NCBI RefSeq assembly: GCF_001598915.1
Contig: NZ_BDAP01000001.1
Location: 248,001-312,000 of the forward strand
DNA length: 64,000 bases
Direction: 5' to 3'
DNA from: Williamsia muralis NBRC 105860
Lineage (GTDB): Bacteria > Actinomycetota > Actinomycetes > Mycobacteriales > Mycobacteriaceae
The notes below the pieces were generated by a model. It saw only the letters and a program-made list of their open reading frames with translations, searched no databases and was not told the origin of the DNA. The position numbers were made by a program, and so were the translations under genes. Positions 50,265-58,463 of the stretch are shown here, one piece after another. Position 1 is the stretch's first letter; each line of letters starts with the position of its first letter.

Positions 50265-50281
50265 TGACACCAATGCCAGAA
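50265..50281 (+). promoter_or_regulatory. Regulon operator K (upstream of the P450 operon)
   Basis: TGACACCAATGCCAGAA, same TGCCAGA variant as site J. It is 32 bp before ATG 50314 and 97 bp before the divergent ATG 50167. Confidence 0.65.
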
Positions 50282-50313
50282 TGTACCCAGCATATCTATC
50301 AGAGGCGGTGCCC

Positions 50314-51579
50314 ATGATCGAAACCGACGAGATCGCGTCGACCCCGTTGCATGACCTTTCCTGGTGGCAGCAGTCGCCGGCCGAACGAGATGCGGTGTTT
50401 GCAAGCCTGCGCCGTGATCGCCCGCGGATGTTCGTGCCGCTGGGCCCGGCCAAGGAAGGTCAGCGCCCCAAGGGTTTTTGGGCGCTGACCACGTACCAGG
50501 ACGTTCTCGAGGTGAGTCGGCGTCCTGAGGACTTCTCGTCGGGCATCGGCGGAACCCAGATCTTCGACCAGCCTGCCGAACTCCAGGAGTACCGCGGTTC
50601 CATCATCGACATGGACAACCCGGAGCATGCGCGACTTCGCAAGATCGTCTCGCGTGGCTTCACTGCCCGCAACCTCTCCGGCCTGCGAGACGAGATCGAG
50701 GAGACCGTCAGCGAAATCCTCGACGAGATGTCCGGCACCGGCGAATGCGACTTCGTCGAGGAGTTCGCATCGCTGCTGCCGCTGCGCATCATCGACAATC
50801 TTCTCGGAATCCCGCGTGAGCACGAGAAGTTCATCCTCGAGGCGACCAACACCATTCTCGGTGCGTCGGACTCCGAGTACGTCGAGGACCAGTCGGCCCG
50901 TGGAATCGGCAAGGCGGTCACTGCGGCGAGTGAAGCACTCATCGCGCTCCTCAACAACCTCGCCGAGGACCGGATCGCCAACCCGCAGGACGATCTGATC
51001 ACCAAACTGGTTGCCGCAGACGACGAGAACCTGACTCCGCAGGAGATGGCGAAGTTCTTCATCTTGCTGGTCGGCGCCGGCAACGAGACCACGCGCAACG
51101 TGATCTCGCACGGCCTCCATGTTCTGACCCAGCATCCGGATCAACGTGACCTCTGGCTGTCGGACTACGAGGAGTACGCGACGACGGCCATCGAGGAGAT
51201 GCTCCGGTGGGCGACACCGGTCATCCACTTCCGCCGGACGGTGACGCGCGATGGCGTGATGCTGGGAGACCTCGAATTGTCCGAGGGCGACAAGGTCGTG
51301 ATGTGGTACACCTCGGCCAACCGTGACGAGACCATCTTCGAGGACCCGGAGAAGTTCGACATCACCCGGGATCCCAACCCGCACGTGGCCTTTGGTGGGG
51401 CCGGCGCGCACTTCTGCCTGGGTGCACACCTTGCCCGGCTCGAACTCGACGTCGCCTTCCGCATGCTCTTCGAGCGGTATCCGGACATTCGTGCAGTGGG
51501 GGAGCCGGTGCGATTGCGGTCGAACTTCCTCAACGGAATCAAGCACCTTCGTGCCGAATACAGCGTGGCACCACGATGA
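50314..51579 (+). CDS. Cytochrome P450 (CYP125/CYP142-like)
   Basis: 421-residue soluble P450. Heme signature FGGAGAHFCLGAHLAR with Cys near 369, I-helix GAGNETTRN (~254), K-helix EEMLR (~294) and HFRRTVTRD nearby. Overall layout and the FGGxGxHxCLGxxLAR pattern resemble mycobacterial CYP125/CYP142 sterol side-chain oxidases, which hydroxylate a terminal methyl to alcohol, aldehyde and acid. ATG 50314 is used; GTG 50308 is in frame. Overlaps the enoyl-CoA hydratase by ATGA. FprB (22441) may reduce it. Confidence 0.92.
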   Translation: MIETDEIASTPLHDLSWWQQSPAERDAVFASLRRDRPRMFVPLGPAKEGQRPKGFWALTTYQDVLEVSRRPEDFSSGIGGTQIFDQPAELQEYRGSIIDMDNPEHARLRKIVSRGFTARNLSGLRDEIEETVSEILDEMSGTGECDFVEEFASLLPLRIIDNLLGIPREHEKFILEATNTILGASDSEYVEDQSARGIGKAVTAASEALIALLNNLAEDRIANPQDDLITKLVAADDENLTPQEMAKFFILLVGAGNETTRNVISHGLHVLTQHPDQRDLWLSDYEEYATTAIEEMLRWATPVIHFRRTVTRDGVMLGDLELSEGDKVVMWYTSANRDETIFEDPEKFDITRDPNPHVAFGGAGAHFCLGAHLARLELDVAFRMLFERYPDIRAVGEPVRLRSNFLNGIKHLRAEYSVAPR

Positions 51580-52400
51580 CGGACGTGACAGACGTGCGGA
51601 TCGACGAGGAAGCCATCCAGAGCGAGCTGGCCGAGGGCATTCTCACCATCCATCTCAACCGCCCGAAGGCGGCCAATGCCATCCGGCCAGACGACCGCAA
51701 CACTCTGATCGACTTGTTCACGGATGCGAGCGTCGACCACGAGGTGCGGGTTGTGGTGTTGCGTGCCCGCGGCAAGCAGTTCTGCGCCGGTGCCGATGTG
51801 GTGAGACTCGCCGACGGTCATGCCAATAACATCAAGCGGACCACCGGGCCGATGAAGACCATCATGGGTGGAGCGCAGCGACTCGTCGCGTCTGTGCTCG
51901 ATTGCAGCAAACCAGTGGTCACCGCGGTCCAGGGAGCGGCGGCCGGTGTCGGCGCCCATCTGGCGTACGCCTCGGACCTCGTGGTCGCGACCGATAATGC
52001 CTACTTCGCAGAATCTTTCGTCAAGCGCGGGCTGGTCGTCGATGGTGGCGGCGCCTACCTGTTGCCCCGACGGATCGGTATGCAGAAAGCGAAGGAGATG
52101 GCATTCTTTGGTGAGAAGCTGTCAGCCGCCGAAGCATTCGATCTTGGACTGGTGAACAAGGTCGTCCCTGCGGCAGAGCTCGACGCGGCCATCGACGACT
52201 ACGTTCAACGATTGGCCGGGGCCCCCACCAGCGCGATCGGCTTGACCAAGCGGCTGTTCAACGAATCTCCCGACGTCGACCGCGCCGGATCGTTCGTGAC
52301 CGAGGCCATGGCCCAGGAGATCCAGTCCTATTCGCTCGACGCCCGCGAGGGTGTCCAGGCGTTCGTGCAGAAGCGGCCGGCGAATTTTGTGGGGTGGTGA
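51576..52400 (+). CDS. Enoyl-CoA hydratase/isomerase
   Basis: 274-residue crotonase. ILTIHLNRPKAANAIRP, QFCAGADVVRLADG, VQGAAAGVGAHLAYASDLVV, YFAESFVKRGLVVDGGGAYLLPRR. The aspartate/glutamate positions are AES and VDG; gain of isomerase activity is possible. Ends EGVQAFVQKRPANFVGW. Coupled to the P450 upstream, and the DUF35 gene starts two bases after its stop. Confidence 0.9.
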   Translation: MTDVTDVRIDEEAIQSELAEGILTIHLNRPKAANAIRPDDRNTLIDLFTDASVDHEVRVVVLRARGKQFCAGADVVRLADGHANNIKRTTGPMKTIMGGAQRLVASVLDCSKPVVTAVQGAAAGVGAHLAYASDLVVATDNAYFAESFVKRGLVVDGGGAYLLPRRIGMQKAKEMAFFGEKLSAAEAFDLGLVNKVVPAAELDAAIDDYVQRLAGAPTSAIGLTKRLFNESPDVDRAGSFVTEAMAQEIQSYSLDAREGVQAFVQKRPANFVGW

Positions 52401-52402
52401 CG

Positions 52403-52843
52403 ATGGCAGAGACAGCTAAGCCGGATGCGACCAGGCCCGCGAAGCCGCGTGCAGACATCCCGACAGTCGAGACCGCGACCAAGCCGTACTGGGACGCAGC
52501 GGCCGAGGGCAAACTCCTCGTCGCGAAATGTGAGGACTGCGGCAAGGTCCATCATTATCCGCGGCCGTTCTGCCCGTCCTGCTGGAGCGAGAATGTGACC
52601 AGCATCGAATCAACCGGTCGCGGAACGCTGTACACGTACTCGACGGTCTACATGAATGATCTGCATCCGTTCAAAGAGCGGCTGCCGTATGTTGCGGCCA
52701 TCGTCGAACTCGACGAGGGTCCGCGGTTGATGACCAACATGGAGGACTGCGAACCCGCCGACCTCGAGGTCGGGATGCCGGTGACGGTCGGCTTCCGGCC
52801 GATCACCGATGACTTCACGGCGACCATCTTTCGCCCGGCCTGA
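52403..52843 (+). CDS. DUF35 OB-fold/zinc-ribbon protein
   Basis: 146 residues: N-terminal helix, zinc ribbon CEDCGKVHHYPRPFCPSCWS with four cysteines, and an OB-fold (YTYSTVYMND... VAAIVELDEGPRLMTN). It normally pairs with a thiolase-family lyase, but no thiolase gene follows here; the Ltp2-like gene has its own DUF35 at 43505, so this one may serve a protein encoded elsewhere or outside the window. ATG 52403 is used; GTGs at 52394 and 52397 are in frame. Confidence 0.87.
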   Translation: MAETAKPDATRPAKPRADIPTVETATKPYWDAAAEGKLLVAKCEDCGKVHHYPRPFCPSCWSENVTSIESTGRGTLYTYSTVYMNDLHPFKERLPYVAAIVELDEGPRLMTNMEDCEPADLEVGMPVTVGFRPITDDFTATIFRPA

Positions 52844-52909
52844 TCTTTTCGCCCGGACCGCGTTCAGACGGCCGCACACACATATCGATTCACAAGGAGT
52901 AGCACCATT

Positions 52910-53833
52910 ATGAGCGGATTGCTCGACGGCAAGGTTGCACTGGTCACCGGTTCCGGACATGGAATCGGGCGAGGCCACGCGCTCGAACTCGCGAAACAAG
53001 GCGCCACCGTGATCGTCAACGATCTGGGTACCTCCCTCGACGGCCAGGGCACCGGCAAGGTTGCCGACGAGGTCGTCCAGATCATCGAAGATCGTGGCGG
53101 CAAAGCGATCTCGGACTTCAGCGACGTCGGTGACGAGGAGTCCGTCGACCTGCTCGTCGAGCGAGCGTACTCACAGCTGGGTCGCCTCGACATCGTGGTC
53201 AACAACGCCGGGATCGTCCGGGACAAGGCCATCTGGAACATGAGTGTCGACGACTTCGATCTGGTGATGCGAGTGCATGTGCGCGGTAGCTGGTTGACCA
53301 GCCGCGCCGTCGCCCGCAAGTGGCGTGAAGAATCCAAGGACACCGGTGGGAAGGTCTACGGCCGCATCATCAACACCACATCAGGTGCCGGACTGCAGGG
53401 CCATTTCGGACAGACCAACTACAGTGCTGCAAAGGCGGCCATCGTAGGCCTGACGCAGACGCTGAGTCTCGAACTGGCCTCGACGGGTGCAACCGTCAAC
53501 GCCATCAGCCCGGGTGGACGCACTCGCATGTCGGCCACGATGGCCGGCGCCGCAGCCCCCATCGAACCCGACGAGCGTTCCGAGGACGAGTTCGACCCCA
53601 AGGATCCGTCTTTGGGTTCGCCGGTCGTCGCATGGCTGGCGAGTCCAGAAGCCGGGCACGTCAGCGGCCAGGTCATCAAGGCACTCGGCGAGAACATCCA
53701 GTGGCTCAAGGGGTGGACACCCATCAGTGTGGTGTCCAACGGTGGAAAGCGTTGGGACGCCAACAAGCTCGGTAGCGTCATGGGTATCGACGTGTTCGGT
53801 ACGCGCGCCTCGGGCCTGCGTATGGGCGGATAG
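52910..53833 (+). CDS. SDR family 3-hydroxyacyl-CoA dehydrogenase (MFE-2/17beta-HSD4 type)
   Basis: 307 residues, longer than classical SDRs because of the C-terminal extension typical of the HSD17B4 dehydrogenase domain. KVALVTGSGHGIGRGHALELAKQGATVIVNDLG, VNNAGIVRDKAIWNMS, GQTNYSAAKAAIVGL with catalytic YSAAK, NAISPGGRTRM. The RGHALELA and VNDLG elements match peroxisomal-type (3R)-hydroxyacyl-CoA dehydrogenases, which suits products of the MaoC (hydratase-2) pair. Confidence 0.9.
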   Translation: MSGLLDGKVALVTGSGHGIGRGHALELAKQGATVIVNDLGTSLDGQGTGKVADEVVQIIEDRGGKAISDFSDVGDEESVDLLVERAYSQLGRLDIVVNNAGIVRDKAIWNMSVDDFDLVMRVHVRGSWLTSRAVARKWREESKDTGGKVYGRIINTTSGAGLQGHFGQTNYSAAKAAIVGLTQTLSLELASTGATVNAISPGGRTRMSATMAGAAAPIEPDERSEDEFDPKDPSLGSPVVAWLASPEAGHVSGQVIKALGENIQWLKGWTPISVVSNGGKRWDANKLGSVMGIDVFGTRASGLRMGG

Positions 53834-53838
53834 TCGCG

Positions 53839-54651
53839 ATGTCATCGACACCGCGTCCGCCAGAGGGAGACTGGCTGGGTACTCCGTTCCTCACGCTGGA
53901 ACGTCGCGGGCCCTTCGCAGTGGTGACGGTGGATCGTCCGGATGCGCGCAATGCGCTGAGTCCGGCCATGTACTTCGGACTGCGCTACGCGATCGCCCAT
54001 TGTGAGGCGGATCCGGATATCCACGGATTGATCCTGACCGGTACCGGTGATGTCTTCATCCCCGGAGGGGATCTGGGACGGACCGGCGTCGACGACTGGA
54101 TGGACATGGGCCACCTGGGGATGGACGCCACCCCCTTCGACACCTTGCGCGTCACCTCGCTGCCGGTGGTGGTGGCCGTCAACGGCATCTGCCAGGGTGG
54201 CGGGTTCATGATCACTCTCTGCAGCGACATCTCTGTGGTCAGCGAGCGCGCGACCTTCCGGGTCCCGGAACTCTTCCGCGGCATCAGCGATACCTATTAC
54301 GCGCAGATTCTGGCGCGGACCGTCGGTCCGGTCCGGACTCGGGATCTCATGCTGACCGGACGGGTGCTGACCGCTGACGAAGCGCTGGACTGGGGACTCG
54401 TGAACCGGGTTGTGCCGCATGACCAGCTCATGGAACGCGCGACCGAGGTCGTGACCGGGGTCTGCCGGACCGCCCCGGTCGCGCGACTCGACATCAAGAA
54501 GAGCCTGGACGGCTATCTGGGGCTGTTCGATCGGATCGCCATGCGGCAGAGCCAAACCGGAGCCGAAGCGATCGAGGGGTTCCGCGCCTTCAAGGAACGC
54601 CGCTCACCCTCCTGGGTGCCCGAAGAGCTTCGCGTCGAAGGCCGTCTCTAA
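53839..54651 (+). CDS. Enoyl-CoA hydratase/isomerase
   Basis: 270-residue crotonase. VVTVDRPDARNALSPAM, DVFIPGGDLGRTG (oxyanion-hole region with IPGGD in place of CAGAD), VNGICQGGGFMITLCSDISV, FRVPELFRGISDTYYA (catalytic Glu in PEL). Last gene of the P450 operon, five bases after the SDR. The unusual glycine-rich oxyanion loop suggests a different substrate from the other two hydratases. A hairpin follows at 54655. Confidence 0.88.
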   Translation: MSSTPRPPEGDWLGTPFLTLERRGPFAVVTVDRPDARNALSPAMYFGLRYAIAHCEADPDIHGLILTGTGDVFIPGGDLGRTGVDDWMDMGHLGMDATPFDTLRVTSLPVVVAVNGICQGGGFMITLCSDISVVSERATFRVPELFRGISDTYYAQILARTVGPVRTRDLMLTGRVLTADEALDWGLVNRVVPHDQLMERATEVVTGVCRTAPVARLDIKKSLDGYLGLFDRIAMRQSQTGAEAIEGFRAFKERRSPSWVPEELRVEGRL

Positions 54652-54654
54652 TTT

Positions 54655-54719
54655 CCGAAGATGTGCCCTTTTGGCGGACCCGACCTGGGGTTATGTTCGC
54701 CACAAGGGCCCAATTTCGG
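54655..54719. repeat. Imperfect long hairpin at a convergent junction
   Basis: CCGAA...GCCCTTTTGGCG (54655-54676) pairs with CGCCACAAGGGCCC...TTCGG (54699-54719). The GTGCCCTT core is shared with the 21-bp repeats at 41730. It lies between convergent enoyl-CoA hydratase and quinone oxidoreductase genes and may terminate both. Confidence 0.5.
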
Positions 54720-54724
54720 GGTGG

Positions 54725-55693
54725 TCAGGGTCGGATGATCACTTTTCCGACCGCCTTGCGGTCGGCGACGTGGCGTAGCGCTGCAGCGGTCTCGGCAAGC
54801 GGGTACACCTCGTGCACATAGGGCGTCAGTGCACCGGCGGCGAATAGTCGGTGCAGTTCGGTCCCGCCTTGTTTCTCGACTTCGGGGTGATGGATGGTCA
54901 TCGTCCCGATATCCACGCTGGTAATCGTGATCCCTTTGAGTAAAACGAGATTCAGCGGGATCGCCGGTATCTCACCGGATGCGTAGCCGACGGTGACAAA
55001 GGTCCCCCCGCGACGCAGGGCACGCAGCGCGGATTCCGACGCCGGGCCTCCCACGGGGTCGACGACAACATGCGCGCCCTCACCGGTGATCGCCTTGATC
55101 CGGCGCCGCAGATCGTCGGTTCGGTAGTCGATGGCTGCCTCGGCACCGCGCTGAAGACACAGTGCCAGCTTGTCGTCGCCGGACGCGGCGGCGATCACCC
55201 GTGCTCCGAAGTGTCGGGCGAGATCAACTGTCGCCAGTCCAACGCCGCCGGCGGCACCGAGAACGACAACCCAATCGCCGGAACGTATTTCGGACGCGGT
55301 ACGGAGCGCGTGGTAAGCGGTCGTGTACGCGACACCGAAGCCGGCGGCTGCGTCGAAGTCGACGGAGTCGGGCATGCGCTGCAGTCGCGTGACGGGTAGG
55401 GTCACGTATTCGGCGAACGCTCCGGAGTGGATGGTGCCGTAGACCCGGTTGCCATCTGCGAAGCCGTGGTCGGCGCCGCCGGAGACGACGTGTCCCGCGA
55501 ACTCGCTGCCGGGGATATAGGGCAACGGAGTCGACCGTTGGTACTCGTCGGCCATCGACAACACATCGGGGAAGTTGACCGCTGCCGATCGCACGGCGAC
55601 TACAACCTCCCCGTCGGCGGCTACGGGGTTGGCAAAGTCGCCGATCTCGATCACTTCCGGTGGTCCGTACCGTCGGCAGATCGCTGCGCGCAT
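54725..55693 (-). CDS. NADPH:quinone oxidoreductase-like MDR protein
   Basis: 322 residues, zinc-free medium-chain dehydrogenase. MRAAICRRYGPPEVI, VNFPDVLSMADEYQRSTPLPYIPGSEFAGHV, VVVLGAAGGVGLATVDLARHFGARVIA (NADPH site) and GKVIIRP at the end. It could reduce quinones or 2-enoyl-CoA. Last gene of a five-gene minus-strand operon, nine bases after the TetR gene. Confidence 0.9.
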   Translation of the reverse strand: MRAAICRRYGPPEVIEIGDFANPVAADGEVVVAVRSAAVNFPDVLSMADEYQRSTPLPYIPGSEFAGHVVSGGADHGFADGNRVYGTIHSGAFAEYVTLPVTRLQRMPDSVDFDAAAGFGVAYTTAYHALRTASEIRSGDWVVVLGAAGGVGLATVDLARHFGARVIAAASGDDKLALCLQRGAEAAIDYRTDDLRRRIKAITGEGAHVVVDPVGGPASESALRALRRGGTFVTVGYASGEIPAIPLNLVLLKGITITSVDIGTMTIHHPEVEKQGGTELHRLFAAGALTPYVHEVYPLAETAAALRHVADRKAVGKVIIRP

Positions 55694-55702
55694 CTGGTAA
55701 AC

Positions 55703-56314
55703 CTATTCTGCTCCAAGCCCTTTCAGGCAGAATGAAATGAAGAAGTCGATGTCGTGGGTGTCTGCGGGCCGGTCCAAAGACAGTTGCCTGCGCATCATGC
55801 CGAGTGCCGCGGTGAAGACTGTGTCGGTGGCGCGGTCGGGATCGGGGATACCCAATTCGGAGACCGGGCGAAACAACAGGTCTCGCATCGGCTGGGTCAC
55901 CCGCACATCTGCTTGTCCCGAGTCCTGGGTGACACTGAGTTGCCGGGTCACCGCGCGACTCATACTCGCCAGCTGCGGGTCCCCCACTTGGGCCATGACC
56001 CCCCTGATCCACCGGGCGATCTGCCCGACCGGGTCCGACTCCTTGGACATCTGGTGATCGAGATACGAGGCGACGATCCCGACACCACGCTCCATCACCG
56101 CGAGGATCAGATCGTCTTTACCCGTGAAGTATCGGTAGAAGGTCTTGTTCGAGGTACCGGCTTCGGCGACGATGTCGGACACCCGCGGGTCGGCGGGTGT
56201 GGTCCGCTCCATCACGGTAACCGCGGCGACCAGGATCCGCTCGACATCGGCAGTCGCCTGGCGCTGCTTTTTGTCCAGGGCCCGGTCGACCGCCGCGGTT
56301 GCACGTGAACTCAT
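55703..56314 (-). CDS. TetR family regulator
   Basis: 203 residues. Helix-turn-helix around 30-78 with VSDIVAEAGTSNKTFYRYFTGKD. ATG 56314 follows CAGGAG. It sits fourth in the operon phosphotransferase, SDR, acyl-CoA dehydrogenase, TetR, quinone oxidoreductase and probably acts at the palindrome 59515-59531 in that operon's promoter. Confidence 0.9.
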   Translation of the reverse strand: MSSRATAAVDRALDKKQRQATADVERILVAAVTVMERTTPADPRVSDIVAEAGTSNKTFYRYFTGKDDLILAVMERGVGIVASYLDHQMSKESDPVGQIARWIRGVMAQVGDPQLASMSRAVTRQLSVTQDSGQADVRVTQPMRDLLFRPVSELGIPDPDRATDTVFTAALGMMRRQLSLDRPADTHDIDFFISFCLKGLGAE

Positions 56315-56361
56315 TTGCGACTCCTGGTGACGACTGCGAGATTCGAGGATATCGCCCGCAG

Positions 56362-57681
56362 TCATGGACCGGTCGGCGGTCCGACCGGGACTGACGGGAC
56401 GGAGTCGACGAGATCGCCGTACTTGATCTGTGCAGACTCGATCTTGCGTCCCAGGAATTGCGAGGGCCACATCGGGTCGTCGGCCTTGTAACCCTTGAGC
56501 AGTCCTCGCGCCAGGTTCATCTTGTGCACGTCGGTGGGGCCGTCGGCCAGACCCAGTGCGATGCCGGTCATCAGCATGTCGACGAGGGGGAGTTGTTCGG
56601 TGGCCCCGAGTCCCCCGTGTATCTGGATGGCGCGCAAAGTGATCGATTGGAGCACTTTGGGAGTGAGCACCTTGAGGGCGCCGATGTCTGTGCGGGCGGC
56701 GTGTTCCCCGCGTTCGTCGATGAGCCAGGCGGCATGCAGGACGGCCAGCCGGAACGGCATCAGTTCGGTGTAGGAGTCGGCGATCGCCGCTTGAACCAAC
56801 TGTTTGTCCGCGAGCAGCGAGCCCTTGGTCTCGCGGCTCAATGCACGTTCAGCCATCATGTCGATGGCCTTTTGGGCGACGCCGATCGACCGCATCGCGT
56901 GATGCAGTCGGCCGCCGGCCAGTCGCGACTGGGCGACTTCGAATCCGCCGCCCTCGCTGCCGAGCATGGCGTCACTGCTGACACGCACCCCCTCGTAGCG
57001 GACCAGCGAATGGCCCGGCTCATGCCGGTGCGCCCCGAACAAGTGGTGGCTGGCCTCGATGACCACACCCTCGGACTCGGCGGGCACCAGGAAGGTGGTG
57101 GCACCGTGGTGGACCGGGACGTCGGGGTTCGTGATCGCAACGACGATGAAGAAAGACGCGACCGCGGCGTTGGAGGACCAGTATTTGCTGCCGGTGATGA
57201 TCCAGTCGTCACCGTCGCGCTCGGCCCGGGTGGTGAAGACACCGGGGTCGGCGCCGCCTTGGGGTTCGGTCATCGAAAAGCACGAGAACACTTCACCCGC
57301 GAGCAGCGGTGCGAGGTAGCGATCACGTTGAGCTTCGGTCCCGAACCGGGCCAGGATCTCGGCGTTGCCGGTGTCCGGCGCCTGGGTGCCGAACACGATC
57401 GGGCCCCAGTCGGTTCTGCCGAGGATCTCGTTGATCAGTGTCAATTTGACTGCGCCGTAACCCTGTCCACCGAGTTCGGGGCCCAGATGCGCGGCCCACA
57501 GTCCCTGATCGCGGACGCGTTGCTTGAGAGGGTCGACGATCTTGCGGCGCTCGTCGTCGAGAGGCAGATATTCGCATCCGGGGAACAAGACGTCGAGAGG
57601 TTCGACTTCCTGCTCGACGAATGTCTTGATCCAGTCGAGCTTCTCCTGGAACTCCGGATCGGTGGAAAAGTCCCACGCCAT
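56362..57681 (-). CDS. Acyl-CoA dehydrogenase
   Basis: 439 residues, slightly longer than usual. LGPELGGQGYGAVKLTLINEILG, FSMTEPQGGADPGVFTTRAER, GSKYWSSNA, and C-terminal AIQIHGGLGATEQLPL and LADGPTDVHKMNLARG in place of the usual EGTNEI motif. This form is found in the animal ACAD10/11-like group, which works with phosphotransferase-like proteins; the APH-like gene of the same operon fits that. ATG 57681 follows AAGGAG. Confidence 0.91.
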   Translation of the reverse strand: MAWDFSTDPEFQEKLDWIKTFVEQEVEPLDVLFPGCEYLPLDDERRKIVDPLKQRVRDQGLWAAHLGPELGGQGYGAVKLTLINEILGRTDWGPIVFGTQAPDTGNAEILARFGTEAQRDRYLAPLLAGEVFSCFSMTEPQGGADPGVFTTRAERDGDDWIITGSKYWSSNAAVASFFIVVAITNPDVPVHHGATTFLVPAESEGVVIEASHHLFGAHRHEPGHSLVRYEGVRVSSDAMLGSEGGGFEVAQSRLAGGRLHHAMRSIGVAQKAIDMMAERALSRETKGSLLADKQLVQAAIADSYTELMPFRLAVLHAAWLIDERGEHAARTDIGALKVLTPKVLQSITLRAIQIHGGLGATEQLPLVDMLMTGIALGLADGPTDVHKMNLARGLLKGYKADDPMWPSQFLGRKIESAQIKYGDLVDSVPSVPVGPPTGP

Positions 57682-57700
57682 GGTCAAAGCTCCTTCGGGT

Positions 57701-58462
57701 TCACGGGATGCCGCCGTCGACCCGAAGGGTCGCGCCGCTGGTGTAGCTGGATGCGCCGGACATCAGATAGAGTGCGGCGCCGATGATCTCGGGCGGATCG
57801 CCGGCCCGCTGTAGAGCGTGGGCCTTGGTGGCTTCTTTGGTGGCCTCGAGGTCCCAGTGCTTGCTGACGTCGGTGTAGAACGGTCCGGACATCAATGTGT
57901 TGACGCGGACGGTTGGTCCCAGGGTCAGTGCCAGTCCCTCGGTGAGTGCGTTGAGCCCGGCTTTGGCCGCGGCGTAGGGAATGATCCAGGGCGCGGGCCG
58001 GATGGAACCGGTCGAGCTCACGTTGATGATCGACCCGCTGCCGGCCTTGTGCATCCGCTCACCGAAGAGGACCGAAAGGCGAAACGGCCCTTTGAGGTTC
58101 AGATTGACGACCGAGTCGAACATCTTCTCGCTGACGTCGGACACCGAGTCGTAGACCGGCGACATCCCCGCGTTGTTGACCAGGACGTCGGCTCGACCGA
58201 ATCGGTCGTAGACCGCGTCCGTGAGTCCGTCGAGCTGATCCCAGCGGCCCACGTGGACCCCGAATGGCATGGCGGTGCGGCCGGTGGTTTCTTCGATTTC
58301 CTTGGCGGTGGTCGCGCACGACTCGAAGTCGCGGCTGGCGATCACCACATCGGCGCCACACTGGGCGGCACCGAAAGCCATCTGGCGACCTAGACCACGG
58401 CTGCCGCCGGTGACGACGACCACCTTGCCGGTCAGATCGAACAAGGCATCTGCATATCCCAT
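57701..58462 (-). CDS. SDR family oxidoreductase
   Basis: 253 residues. VVVVTGGSRGLGRQMAFGAA, VLVNNAGMSPVYDSVSD, INVSSTGSIRPAPWIIPYAAAKAGL with catalytic YAAAK, and YTSGATLRVDGGIP. Lies one base beyond the phosphotransferase stop and 19 bases before the acyl-CoA dehydrogenase. ATG 58462 is used; GTG 58471 would overlap the upstream gene. Likely 3-hydroxyacyl-CoA dehydrogenase by context. Confidence 0.9.
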   Translation of the reverse strand: MGYADALFDLTGKVVVVTGGSRGLGRQMAFGAAQCGADVVIASRDFESCATTAKEIEETTGRTAMPFGVHVGRWDQLDGLTDAVYDRFGRADVLVNNAGMSPVYDSVSDVSEKMFDSVVNLNLKGPFRLSVLFGERMHKAGSGSIINVSSTGSIRPAPWIIPYAAAKAGLNALTEGLALTLGPTVRVNTLMSGPFYTDVSKHWDLEATKEATKAHALQRAGDPPEIIGAALYLMSGASSYTSGATLRVDGGIP

Positions 58463-58463
58463 G

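Noticed and set aside
16859-50281. KstR or KstR2 operators
   Set aside because: The island motif TGAC-N5/6-TGTCAGA does not match the KstR (AAC...GTT) or KstR2 (CAAG...CTTG) palindromes.
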